Shown here: positions 53,703 through 63,722 of the stretch, one piece after another
Numbering within the stretch: the stretch's first letter is position 1
How the letters are laid out: each line of letters opens with the position of its first letter
Assembly (NCBI GenBank): GCA_964057225.1
Contig: OZ059896.1
Coordinates: 14,954,501-15,018,500, forward strand
Length of the DNA stretch: 64,000 nt
Direction: 5' to 3'
Source: Auanema rhodensis
Taxonomy: Eukaryota; Nematoda; Chromadorea; Rhabditida; Rhabditidae
Notes under the pieces: generated by a model
Told to the model about the DNA's origin: nothing
Database searches by the model: none
What the model saw: only the letters and a program-made list of their open reading frames with translations
Program-made: the position numbers and the translations under genes

Positions 53703-53785
53703 TCCGTCGAGCCGGATTCGAACCAGCGACCTAAGGATATCTACACTTCTACAGTCCTCCGCTCTACCAACTGAGCTATCGACGG
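53703..53785 (-). tRNA. tRNA-Tyr(GUA)
   Basis: Consensus body. Confidence 0.9.
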
Positions 53786-53861
53786 AACGAATCTGTTGTT
53801 TTCTGAAGTGATTGTTAATAACTATTATAATCAATATTGAAAAAAAAAAAAGAAAAGAAAC

Positions 53862-53944
53862 TCCGTCGAGCCGGATTCGAACCAGCGACCTAAGGATATC
53901 TACACTTCTACAGTCCTCCGCTGTACCAACTGAGCTATCGACGG
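53862..53944 (-). tRNA. tRNA-Tyr(GUA)
   Basis: G22C (C13-C22 mismatch in the D stem). Confidence 0.7.
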
Positions 53945-54023
53945 AACGAATCTGTTGTTTTCAGAGGTTATTGTCAATAACTGCTATAATCAATATTTTA
54001 AATGGAAGAAAAAGAAAAGAAAC

Positions 54024-54106
54024 TCCGTCGAGCCGGATTCGAACCAGCGACCTAAGGATATCTACACTTCTACAGTCCTCCGCTCTACCAACTGAGCTAT
54101 CGACGG
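54024..54106 (-). tRNA. tRNA-Tyr(GUA)
   Basis: Consensus body. Confidence 0.9.
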
Positions 54107-54185
54107 AACGAAGCTGTTGTTTTCAGAGGTTATTGTCAATAACTGCTATAATCAATATTTTAAATGGAACAAAAAGAAAATAAAC

Positions 54186-54268
54186 TCAGTCGAGCCAGAT
54201 TCGAACCAGCGACCTAAGGATATCTACACTTCTACAGTCCTCCGCTCTACCAACTGAGCTATCGACGG
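54186..54268 (-). tRNA. tRNA-Tyr(GUA)
   Basis: G71T and C62T. Confidence 0.67.
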
Positions 54269-54347
54269 AACGAATCTGTTGTTTTCAGAGGTTATTGTCA
54301 ATAACTGCTATAATCAATATTTTAAATGGAAGAAAAAGAAAAGAAAC

Positions 54348-54430
54348 TCCGTCGAGCCGGATTCGAACCAGCGACCTAAGGATATCTACACTTCTACAGT
54401 CCTCCGCTCTACCAACTGAGCTATCGACGG
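54348..54430 (-). tRNA. tRNA-Tyr(GUA)
   Basis: Consensus body. Confidence 0.9.
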
Positions 54431-54728
54431 AACGAATCTGTTGTTTTCAGAGGTTATTGTCAATAACTGATATCTACACTTCTACAGTCCTCCGCTCTAC
54501 CAACTGAGCTATCGACGGAACGAATCTGTTGTTTTCCAAAGTGATTGTCAATAACTACTATAATCTATATTGAAAATCGAAAAAAGAAAAGAAACTCCGT
54601 CGAGCCTAACTTCTACAATCCTCCGCTCTACCAACTGAGCTATCGACGGAACGAAGCTGTTGTTTTCAGAGGTTATTGTCAATAACTGCTATAATCAATA
54701 TTTTAAATGGAACAAAAAGAAAAGAAAC

Positions 54729-54811
54729 TCCGTCGAGCCGGATTCGAACCAGCGACCTAAGGATATCTACACTTCTACAGTCCTCCGCTCTACCAACTGA
54801 GCTATCGACGG
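54729..54811 (-). tRNA. tRNA-Tyr(GUA)
   Basis: Consensus body. Confidence 0.9.
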
Positions 54812-54890
54812 AACGAATCTGTTGTTTTCAGAGGTTATTGTCAATAACTGCTATAATCAATATTTTAAATGGAAGAAAAAGAAAAGAAAT

Positions 54891-54972
54891 TCCGTCGAGC
54901 CGGATTCGAACCAGCGACCTAAGGATATCTACACTTCTACAGTCTCCGCTCTACCAACTGAGCTATCGACGG
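54891..54972 (-). tRNA. tRNA-Tyr(GUA), probably defective
   Basis: 82 bp: one G lost from the 26-31 region, shortening the 5' anticodon stem. Confidence 0.55.
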
Positions 54973-55049
54973 AACGAATCTGTTGTTTTCCGAAGTGATT
55001 GTCAATAACTACTATAATCTATATTGAAAATCGAAAAAAGAAAAGAAAT

Positions 55050-55131
55050 TCCGTCGAGCCGGATTCGAACCAGCGACCTAAGGATATCTACACTTCTACA
55101 GTCTCCGCTCTACCAACTGAGCTATCGACGG
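55050..55131 (-). tRNA. tRNA-Tyr(GUA), probably defective
   Basis: Same 1-base loss as its neighbour at 54891. Confidence 0.55.
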
Positions 55132-55210
55132 AACGAATCTGTTCTTTTCAGAGGTTATTGTCAATAACTGCTATAATCAATATTTTAAGTAGAGCAAAAA
55201 GAAAAAAAAC

Positions 55211-55293
55211 TCCGTCGAGCCGGATCCGAACCAGCGACCTAAGGATATCTACACTTCTACAGTCCTCCGCTCTACCAACTGAGCTATCGACGG
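55211..55293 (-). tRNA. tRNA-Tyr(GUA)
   Basis: A58G, box B altered. Confidence 0.65.
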
Positions 55294-55372
55294 AACGAAT
55301 CTGTTGTTTTCAGAGGTTATTGTCAATAACTGCTATAATCAATATTTTAAATGGAACAAAAAGAAAAGAAAC

Positions 55373-55455
55373 TCCGTCGAGCCGGATTCGAACCAGCGAC
55401 CTAAGGATATCTCCACTTCTACAGTCCTCCGCTCTACCAACTGAGCTATCGACGG
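55373..55455 (-). tRNA. tRNA-Tyr(GUA)
   Basis: Intron substitution only. Confidence 0.87.
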
Positions 55456-55534
55456 AACGAATCTGTTGTTTTCAGAGGTTATTGTCAATAACTGCTATAA
55501 TCAATATTTTAAATGGAACAAAAAGAAAAGAAAC

Positions 55535-55617
55535 TCCGTCGAGCCGGATTCGAACCAGCGACCTAAGGATATCTCCACTTCTACAGTCCTCCGCTCTACC
55601 AACTGAGCTATCGACGG
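55535..55617 (-). tRNA. tRNA-Tyr(GUA)
   Basis: Intron substitution only. Confidence 0.87.
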
Positions 55618-55696
55618 AACGAAGCTGTTGTTTTCAGAGGTTATTGTCAATAACTGCTATAATCAATATTTTAAATGGAACAAAAAGAAAAGAAAC

Positions 55697-55779
55697 TCCG
55701 TCGAGCCGGATTCGAACCAGCGACCTAAGGATATCTCCACTTCTACAGTCCTCCGCTCTAACAACTGAGCTATCGACGG
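55697..55779 (-). tRNA. tRNA-Tyr(GUA)
   Basis: Intron substitution and G19T. Confidence 0.65.
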
Positions 55780-56077
55780 AACGAATCTGTTGTTTTCAGA
55801 GGTTATTGTCAATAACTGATATCTACACTTCTACAGTCCTCCGCTCTACCAACTGAGCTATCGACGGAACGAATCTGTTGTTTTCCAAAGTGATTGTCAA
55901 TAACTACTATAATCTATATTGAAAATCGAAAAAAGAGAAGAAACTCCGTCGAGCCTAACTTCTACAATCCTCCGCTCTACCAACTGAGCTATCGACGGAA
56001 CGAATCTGTTATTTTCAGAGGTTATTGTCAATAACTGCTATAGTCAATATTTTAAATGGGAGAAAAAGAAAAGAAAC

Positions 56078-56160
56078 TCCGTCGAGCCGGATTCGAACCA
56101 GCGACCTAAGGATATCTACACTTCTACAGTCCTCCGCTCTACCAACTGAGCTATCGACGG
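56078..56160 (-). tRNA. tRNA-Tyr(GUA)
   Basis: Consensus body; the LTR element starts 24 bp upstream of its 5' end. Confidence 0.9.
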
Positions 56161-56184
56161 AACGAATCTGTTGTTTTCAGAGGT

Positions 56185-56529
56185 CGTTCCATTCGGACTC
56201 CCCATATATGTAGCTGAAGGGTTAGAGCCAGACCACCAGAGGACCGAGGAATGGCTCCGCCTTCCCTCGTTCCCTTGGTCGGGAGTTCGCCTCTTAGCAA
56301 GCTCATGGACGGCTTGTAGTTTAGTCTTTATACTTATATTTATCTTATTGTATTGTATCTTTATCTTTGTATATTATTGTTGTAGTTTCATGCCAATAAA
56401 TCTTTCTCTCTTTTATCTTATGATTGACCTTATGCTCTTTATTCCTTACCGCTACACCAAGGAATACTATGCGCGTCATAGTATAAACTACAATGGTTTA
56501 TATTATCGACGCAGGAGCATAACGGAACG
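56185..56529 (+). repeat. Left LTR, copy 2
   Basis: Starts CGTTCC and ends GGAACG. Confidence 0.88.
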
Positions 56530-56542
56530 TGGAGGTTCCACC
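56530..56542 (+). other. Primer binding site, tRNA-Gln
   Basis: Identical to the site at 26525. Confidence 0.7.
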
Positions 56543-57517
56543 TCGAACTCATCTTTTGAAAAAAAAAAAAATTTTTTTATTGTAAAAGTCCATTTTTGCA
56601 TTCTAAATTATAAATTCCTCCACTTGAAACAACAAAATGAAGGCGCCAATTTGTTTTAAGGTACAGATACAAGGGATCTCGCTTAAATGCGAGATAGGAC
56701 CAATAAAAATTTTTGCCCACCGTCCTCAATTTAAAACCGTCTGAATGTCCACCCTTTTCTATATCGTATCTTGTACCGCTTCTCATGCCATTTTGAGGAC
56801 GTTTGGATTGAAATAGAGGACAATTTCGCCAAACGAGAAATTATAATTGTTCACATTTTTTTTTTGGGCATAGAGAAGTTTGATTATTGGAACAAAAAGT
56901 TATAAGACGCGCGCAATTGATTATAGTTTGTATATTTTGTGGTCAGGACTAGAATTTTGAAAAATTATTATATTCAGACGTAAAAGATCATTTTACATAT
57001 TATTTTGCGGGAAACCAAAAACGGTTACATAAATTGAATATAAAAAGAGACCACACTAGTCCGAAAAAGCCTGGTAAATCTGCAATAAGACTTCTCAGCT
57101 CTTATTTGACAGTCAGGTCAAGTTGGCGGAAGCATAACTGCTACGGATTTTATCCCCGTAGATTATGTCACCTTCCTCAAATCATTTCGTTGTTTCAACT
57201 CATAAGATACCCCTTATTTCCTACAGTAATCCTAAGTAAATTGGAAATGTTTAAAAATAGACGTATTTTTCTCATTTTTTAAAAGAAATTCGCTTAGGAA
57301 AACGCACTTTTGCTTATTTTGATCAAGAAAAAGGACAGCCTTTTCAATAACTTTCCTCAAACCTCATTAGCATGCACAATGTCGAAAACATTTTGAGCAA
57401 AACATGCTATTTAAGGGAAAAGGAATGAGGAAAAGATTGCAAACATAAGTCCATTTTCTTGACGAAAACAGAGCAAAGTGCACAAAAATAAAAACACAGA
57501 GTACAAAATTTATTCAG

Positions 57518-57874
57518 TCAATACCCATATTTGATTTGCAACCGAGTTCGAAACTCAGAGGCAAGAAACATAGGAGTTTCGCTCGCAATTAAATCTTCAC
57601 TATATTCTAAACCTCGCGAAACCCTAAGTTCCAAACCAAATAATGAGTCATCATAAACAATATAGATTTTAAACAATAATCTATATAATAAATAATAATA
57701 AAAATGACTCTTTTCCTGGTACCAGGCCCAAGGACGTGCGGTTAATAAACCGGCCCTACCATTATATACATGAGCGCATAGATCAACTAAGCACCTTCGA
57801 CCAACAAGCTCCACTTCGGGAGCTACATCTACGAAGGTGGCAAAGTTTATATGGCCCTGCCCCAAATAATACAT
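57518..57874 (-). CDS. Short antisense ORF in LTR element (hypothetical)
   Basis: 118 codons. Its first 80 or so codons match the frame at 27508-27768; the remainder lies in the 107-bp stretch that copy 1 lacks. No family recognised, no membrane or catalytic motif that I trust. Confidence 0.25.
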   Translation of the reverse strand: MYYLGQGHINFATFVDVAPEVELVGRRCLVDLCAHVYNGRAGLLTARPWAWYQEKSHFYYYLLYRLLFKIYIVYDDSLFGLELRVSRGLEYSEDLIASETPMFLASEFRTRLQIKYGY

Positions 57875-58477
57875 TTGGTGATCTTCGATAAACTAAAGTA
57901 ATCAAATAATCAAACATAAAATGGAGATACACAAACCATTAAAATTATATCAAGATTTGGCCTATAAGCCAAAACTCCTTCTCCATCGTACTGAACGATG
58001 GATTCGTATAATTTCCACAGGACATAAGTCATGCCAGTGGGATTATAACGTTGGAAATCCATTTTTTTTTCTTTCTTTCTTTTCTTTTCTTTTGTTTCTA
58101 ACCTTAAAATAAATGTTCAAAGGCCGCAAAAGTACAAAGGGGATGACATGAATAAAGTTTTTTTTAAAGATTCTAGAGCAGTAAGAAAACAAAATTAGAG
58201 GAAAGTGCAAGAGCGGATAAAAATAGTTTTTGCGAAGAGATAAACATCATTAACTATAATAAGCTTACGGTAGATAGGCGGAGTCAGATTCCTGGCCAGG
58301 ATTTGAAAAACTCCCTCTCATTTACCCTCCGCATCGCCCAGCAAAGCATGACTATCCTATTGCTCCCGAATCTTTCTCTCTCCCAACACACATCTAAAAG
58401 AATCTTACGCACCTTACGTCAACATCCCACACGTAGCTCACCATTCTCGGTTTTTCCAAACCAAGAGTCCTATAAAG

Positions 58478-58762
58478 GTGGCCAAAAGATTCTCATCGGT
58501 TTTCCGAGCCCTTTACTCGTCCGATACCAACAGTGACGCTACTGTCGCAAGTCGTCGCAGAAGCCGTACCCGACTTCTTAGTGTTCAAATAGAAAAACCG
58601 CACCAACCAGCCGAGAAGCCGAAGCCGCAAGTCGACCAGTTTTATACTCCCCGAGAAGGAACATATTCACCTTCTGACGACACCTACGAAGATCCGGACT
58701 TCATCAAAGCCGACGACAGAAAAAATTTTTATATACATTCTTTTCTTTTCTGTAAATTGTAA
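58478..58762 (+). pseudogene. Remnant of sense ORF in LTR element
   Basis: 94 codons aligning with the C-terminal part of the frame at 28182-28655; the N-terminal part is shifted out of frame in this copy. Confidence 0.3.
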
Positions 58763-59391
58763 AAGGAAAGTAACGGTGAATTAGAAAACTTTTTGATGAG
58801 AGATTAAGTGAGTAAACAACCAAAAATAAGGAATAAGTGAAAATATAATAGAAATAAATGGCTACCGTAATCCTATACGACCGATAGAGATAAAATTTTG
58901 CGCTAAACTGAGCTCCATATGTATCTCCAGGAAGAGACGAACATTGGCAGGCGCCTAAGCCACACCCCATCTGAGTGGTAGCCTCCATTAGTACTCAAGG
59001 ATTCATTCAGAGAGACATATGGAGACGAGTAAATTATTAACTAAAATTATCCCCATCATCATTAGGATACGAGTAACCATGTAACCGAAATATTTAATAA
59101 TTCCTTAGTGTCTCACATAAATCACACATTCATGAAACAAAGAATTTTTTTTTATTACAGTACTACAATGACTAAATTTATTTTCTAATCCTCCGTTACA
59201 AAATAACATAAAACCTATTATTGTATTCAAATTCTATCTTAATACCATAAAGAAACCTATTAAAACTATTTATATATCTTTCTACATGTAGATTTTGAAA
59301 CTTTTAAATTTATTTGTAAACTCCTAGACTCTAAAACTCAGCTACATATACACTAAAAACTCTTTATATCGCGCGGACGCGAAAAATCTTT

Positions 59392-59400
59392 GAAAAAGGG
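59392..59400 (+). other. Polypurine tract
   Basis: GAAAAAGGG, 2 bp before the right LTR. Confidence 0.65.
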
Positions 59401-59402
59401 CA

Positions 59403-59747
59403 TGTTCCATTCGGACTCCCCATATATGTAGCTGAAGGGTTAGAGCCAGACCACCAGAGGACCGAGGAATGGCTCCGCCTTCCCTCGTTCCCTTGGTCGG
59501 GAGTTCGCCTCTTAGCAAGCTCATGGACGGCTTGTAGTTTAGTCTTTATACTTATATTTATCTTATTGTATTGTATCTTTATCTTTGTATATTATTGTTG
59601 TAGTTTCATGCCAATAAATCTTTCTCTCTTTTATCTTATGATTGACCTTATGCTCTTTATTCCTTACCGCTACACCAAGGAATACTATGCGCGTCATAGT
59701 ATAAACTTCAATGGTTTATATTATCGACGCAGGAGCATAACGGAGCG
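59403..59747 (+). repeat. Right LTR, copy 2
   Basis: Starts TGTTCC, the canonical TG, and ends GGAGCG, one base different from the other LTRs. One further difference from its partner was noted near 59708. Confidence 0.87.
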
Positions 59748-59769
59748 CTACCAACTGAGCTATCGACGG
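59748..59769 (-). pseudogene. tRNA-Tyr 5' stub cut by LTR element
   Basis: Only the 5' acceptor strand and most of the D arm remain; the rest is replaced by the LTR. Confidence 0.8.
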
Positions 59770-60067
59770 AACGAATCTGTTGTTTTCAGAGGTTATTGTC
59801 AATAACTGATATCTACACTTCTACAGTCCTCCGCTCTACCAACTGAGCTATCGACGGAACGAATCTGTTGTTTTCCAAAGTGATTGTCAATAACTACAAT
59901 AATCTATATTGAAAATCGAAAAAAGAAAAGAAACTCCGTCGAGCCTAACTTCTACAATCCTCCGCTCTACCAACTGAGCTATCGACGGAACGAAGCTGTT
60001 GTTTTCAGAGGTTATTGTCAATAACTGCTATAATCAATATTTTAAATGGAACAAAAAGAAAATAAAC

Positions 60068-60150
60068 TCAGTCGAGCCAGATTCGAACCAGCGACCTAAG
60101 GATATCTACACTTCTACAGTCCTCCGCTCTACCAACTGAGCTATCGACGG
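60068..60150 (-). tRNA. tRNA-Tyr(GUA)
   Basis: G71T and C62T. Confidence 0.67.
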
Positions 60151-60229
60151 AACGAATCTGTTGTTTTCAGAGGTTATTGTCAATAACTGCTATAATCAAT
60201 ATTTTAAATGGAAGAAAAAGAAAAGAAAC

Positions 60230-60312
60230 TCCGTCGAGCCGGATTCGAACCAGCGACCTAAGGATATCTACACTTCTACAGTCCTCCAATCTACCAACTG
60301 AGCTATCGACGG
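60230..60312 (-). tRNA. tRNA-Tyr(GUA), possibly defective
   Basis: G24T and C25T weaken the D stem; a subfamily of four (61475, 62089, 62762). Confidence 0.6.
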
Positions 60313-60387
60313 AACGAATCTGTTGTTTTCCGAAGTGATTGTCAATAACTATTATAATCAATATTGAAAAAAAAAAAGAAAAGAAAC

Positions 60388-60470
60388 TCCGTCGAGCCGG
60401 ATTCGAACCAGCGACCTAAGGATATCTACACTTCTACAGTCCTCCGCTCTACCAACTGAGCTATCGACGG
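60388..60470 (-). tRNA. tRNA-Tyr(GUA)
   Basis: Consensus body. Confidence 0.9.
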
Positions 60471-60768
60471 AAGGAATCTGTTGTTTTCAGAGGTTATTGT
60501 CAATAACTGATATCTACACTTCTACAGTCCTCCGCTCTACCAACTGAGCTATCGACGGAACGAATCTGTTGTTTTCCAAAGTGATTGTCAATAACTACTA
60601 TAATCTATATTGAAAATCGAAAAAAGAAAAGAAACTCCGTCGAGCCTAACTTCTACAATCCTCCGCTCTACCAACTGAGCTATCGACGGAACGAAGCTGT
60701 TGTTTTCAGAGGTTATTGTCAATAACTGCTATAATCAATATTTTAAATGGAACAAAAAGAAAAGAAAC

Positions 60769-60852
60769 TCCGTCGAGCCGGATTCGAACCAGCGACCTAA
60801 GGATATCTACACACTCTACAGTCCTCCGCTCTACCAACTGAGCTATCGACGG
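60769..60852 (-). tRNA. tRNA-Tyr(GUA)
   Basis: 84 bp: one extra base at the intron 5' end; splicing may be affected. Confidence 0.68.
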
Positions 60853-60931
60853 AACGAATCTGTTGTTTTCAGAGGTTATTGTCAATAACTGCTATAATCA
60901 ATATTTTAAATGGAAGAAAAAGAAAAGAAAT

Positions 60932-61014
60932 TCCGTCGAGCCGGATTCGAACCAGCGACCTAAGGATATCTACACTTCTACAATCCTCCGCTCTACCAAC
61001 TGAGCTATCGACGG
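60932..61014 (-). tRNA. tRNA-Tyr(GUA)
   Basis: C32T, the class B signature. Confidence 0.8.
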
Positions 61015-61312
61015 AACGAATCTGTTGTTTTCAGAGGTTATTGTCAATAACTGATATCGACACTTCTACAGTCCTCCGCTCTACCAACTGAACTATCGAC
61101 GGAACGAATCTGTTGTTTTCCAAAGAGATTGTCAATAACTACTATAATCTATATTGAAAATCGAAAAAAGAAAAGAAACTCCGTCGAGCCTAACTTCTAC
61201 AATCCTCCGCTCTACCAACTGAGCTATCGACGGAACGAAGCTGTTGTTTTCAGAGGTTATTGTCAATAACTGCTATAATCAATATTTTAAATGGAACAAA
61301 AAGAAAATAAAC

Positions 61313-61395
61313 TCAGTCGAGCCAGATTCGAACCAGCGACCTAAGGATATCTACACTTCTACAGTCCTCCGCTCTACCAACTGAGCTATCGACGG
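61313..61395 (-). tRNA. tRNA-Tyr(GUA)
   Basis: G71T and C62T. Confidence 0.67.
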
Positions 61396-61474
61396 AACGA
61401 ATCTGTTGTTTTCAGAGGTTATTGTCAATAACTGCTATAATCAATATTTTAAATGGAAGAAAAAGAAAAGAAAC

Positions 61475-61557
61475 TCCGTCGAGCCGGATTCGAACCAGCG
61501 ACCTAAGGATATCTACACTTCTACAGTCCTCCAATCTACCAACTGAGCTATCGACGG
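61475..61557 (-). tRNA. tRNA-Tyr(GUA), possibly defective
   Basis: G24T and C25T. Confidence 0.6.
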
Positions 61558-61633
61558 AACGAATCTGTTGTTTTCCGAAGTGATTGTCAATAACTATTAT
61601 AATCAATATTGAAAAAAAAAAAAGAAAAGAAAC

Positions 61634-61716
61634 TCCGTCGAGCCGGATTCGAACCAGCGACCTAAGGATATCTACACTTCTACAGTCCTCCGCTCTACCA
61701 ACTGAGCTATCGACGG
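61634..61716 (-). tRNA. tRNA-Tyr(GUA)
   Basis: Consensus body. Confidence 0.9.
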
Positions 61717-61926
61717 AACGAATCTGTTGTTTTCCAAAGAGATTGTCAATAACTACTATAATCTATATTGAAAATCGAAAAAAGAAAAGAAACTCCGTCG
61801 AGCCTAACTTCTACAATCCTCCGCTCTACCAACTGAGCTATCGACGGAACGAAGCTGTTGTTTTCAGAGGTTATTGTCAATAACTGCTATAATCAATATT
61901 TTAAATGGAACAAAAAGAAAATAAAC

Positions 61927-62009
61927 TCAGTCGAGCCAGATTCGAACCAGCGACCTAAGGATATCTACACTTCTACAGTCCTCCGCTCTACCAACTGAGC
62001 TATCGACGG
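61927..62009 (-). tRNA. tRNA-Tyr(GUA)
   Basis: G71T and C62T. Confidence 0.67.
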
Positions 62010-62088
62010 AACGAATCTGTTGTTTTCAGAGGTTATTGTCAATAACTGCTATAATCAATATTTTAAATGGAAGAAAAAGAAAAGAAAC

Positions 62089-62171
62089 TCCGTCGAGCCG
62101 GATTCGAACCAGCGACCTAAGGATATCTACACTTCTACAGTCCTCCAATCTACCAACTGAGCTATCGACGG
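62089..62171 (-). tRNA. tRNA-Tyr(GUA), possibly defective
   Basis: G24T and C25T. Confidence 0.6.
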
Positions 62172-62599
62172 AACGAATCTGTTGTTTTCCGAAGTGATTG
62201 TCAATAACTATTATAATCAATATTGAAAAAAAAAAAAGAAAAGAAACTCCGTCGAGCCTAACTTCTACAATCCTCCGCTCTACCAACTGAGCTATCGACG
62301 GAACGAATCTGTTGTTTTCAGAGGTTATTGTCAATAACTGATATCTACACTTCTACAGTCCTCCGCTCTACCAACTGAACTATCGACGGAACGAATCTGT
62401 TGTTTTCCAAAGAGATTGTCAATAACTACTATAATCTATATTGAAAATCGAAAAAAGAAAAGAAACTCCGTCGAGCCTAACTTCTACAATCCTCCGCTCT
62501 ACCAACTGAGCTATCGACGGAACGAAGCTGTTGTTTTCAGAGGTTATTGTCAATAACTGCTATAATCAATATTTTAAATGGAACAAAAAGAAAATAAAC

Positions 62600-62682
62600 T
62601 CAGTCGAGCCAGATTCGAATCAGCGACCTAAGGATATCTACACTTCTACAGTCCTCCGCTCTACCAACTGAGCTATCGACGG
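62600..62682 (-). tRNA. tRNA-Tyr(GUA), possibly defective
   Basis: G71T, C62T and G53A; box B altered. Confidence 0.58.
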
Positions 62683-62761
62683 AACGAATCTGTTGTTTTC
62701 AGAGGTTATTGTCAATAACTGCTATAATCAATATTTTAAATGGAAGAAAAAGAAAAGAAAC

Positions 62762-62844
62762 TCCGTCGAGCCGGATTCGAACCAGCGACCTAAGGATATC
62801 TACACTTCTACAGTCCTCCAATCTACCAACTGAGCTATCGACGG
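62762..62844 (-). tRNA. tRNA-Tyr(GUA), possibly defective
   Basis: G24T and C25T. Confidence 0.6.
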
Positions 62845-63053
62845 AACGAATCTGTTGTTTTCCGAAGTGATTGTCAATAACTATTATAATCAATATTGAA
62901 AAAAAAAAAAGAAAAGAAACTCCGTCGAGCCTAACTTCTACAATCCTCCGCTCTACCAACTGAGCTATCGACGGAACGAAGCTGTTGTTTTCAGAGGTTA
63001 TTGTCAATAACTGCTATAATCAATATTTTAAATGGAACAAAAAGAAAATAAAC

Positions 63054-63136
63054 TCAGTCGAGCCAGATTCGAACCAGCGACCTAAGGATATCTACACTTC
63101 CACAGTCCTCCGCTCTACCAACTGAGCTATCGACGG
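63054..63136 (-). tRNA. tRNA-Tyr body with GUG anticodon
   Basis: A36G changes the anticodon from GUA to GUG (histidine CAC/CAU). The TyrRS pair C1-G72 and A73 remain, but the copy also has G71T and C62T, so it may be a dead copy and not a functional missense tRNA. Confidence 0.6.
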
Positions 63137-63215
63137 AACGAATCTGTTGTTTTCAGAGGTTATTGTCAATAACTGCTATAATCAATATTTTAAATGGAAG
63201 AAAAAGAAAAGAAAC

Positions 63216-63298
63216 TCCGTCGAGCCGGATTCGAACCAGCGACCTAAGGATATCTACACTTCTACAGTCCTCCGCTCTACCAACTGAGCTATCGACGG
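63216..63298 (-). tRNA. tRNA-Tyr(GUA)
   Basis: Consensus body. Confidence 0.9.
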
Positions 63299-63639
63299 AA
63301 CGAATCTGTTGTTTTCCGAAGTGATTGTCAATAACTACTATAATCTATATTGAAAATCGAAAAAAAAGAAGAAACTCCGTCGAGCCTAACTTCTACAATC
63401 CTCCGCTCTACCAACTGAGCTATCGACGGAACGAATCTGTTGTTTTGCGAAGTGATTGTCAATAACTACTATAATCTATATTGAAAATCGAAAAAAGAGA
63501 AGAAACTCCGTCGAGCCTAACTTCTACAATCCTCCGCTCTACCAACTGAGCTATCGACGGAACGAATCTGTTCTTTTCAGAGGTTATTGTCAATAACTGC
63601 TATAATCAATATTTTAAATGGAACAAAAAGAAAAGAAAC

Positions 63640-63722
63640 TCCGTCGAGCCGGATTCGAACCAGCGACCTAAGGATATCTACACTTCTACAGTCCTCCGCT
63701 CTACCAACTGAGCTATCGACGG
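63640..63722 (-). tRNA. tRNA-Tyr(GUA)
   Basis: Consensus body; last full copy in the window. Confidence 0.9.

Larger units (their letters stand above)
38693..56184 (-). repeat. tRNA-Tyr tandem array, segment 4
   Basis: 69 class A genes, 37 class B and 17 class C copies; C copies keep A14. B starts: 38732, 39271, 39726, 40019, 40724, 41105, 41560, 41779, 42072, 42365, 42820, 43276, 43495, 43876, 44581, 45036, 45255, 45548, 45841, 46296, 46752, 46971, 47352, 48057, 48350, 48805, 49098, 49800, 50826, 51281, 51412, 52029, 52484, 53027, 53408, 54596, 55945. C starts: 39144, 40597, 40978, 41652, 43368, 43749, 44454, 45128, 46844, 47225, 47930, 49673, 50375, 52900, 53281, 54469, 55818. Confidence 0.92.
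56185..59747 (+). mobile_element. Non-autonomous LTR retrotransposon, copy 2
   Basis: 345-bp LTRs flank 2873 bp; same family as 26180-29640 with the same primer site and purine tract, and no gag or pol. It carries about 107 bp (near 57530-57635) missing from copy 1. No target duplication: the left flank is spacer (cagaggt), the right flank begins inside a tRNA body (ctaccaactg). One end was therefore rearranged after insertion, probably by array recombination. Both of its LTRs share variants absent from copy 1. Confidence 0.87.
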
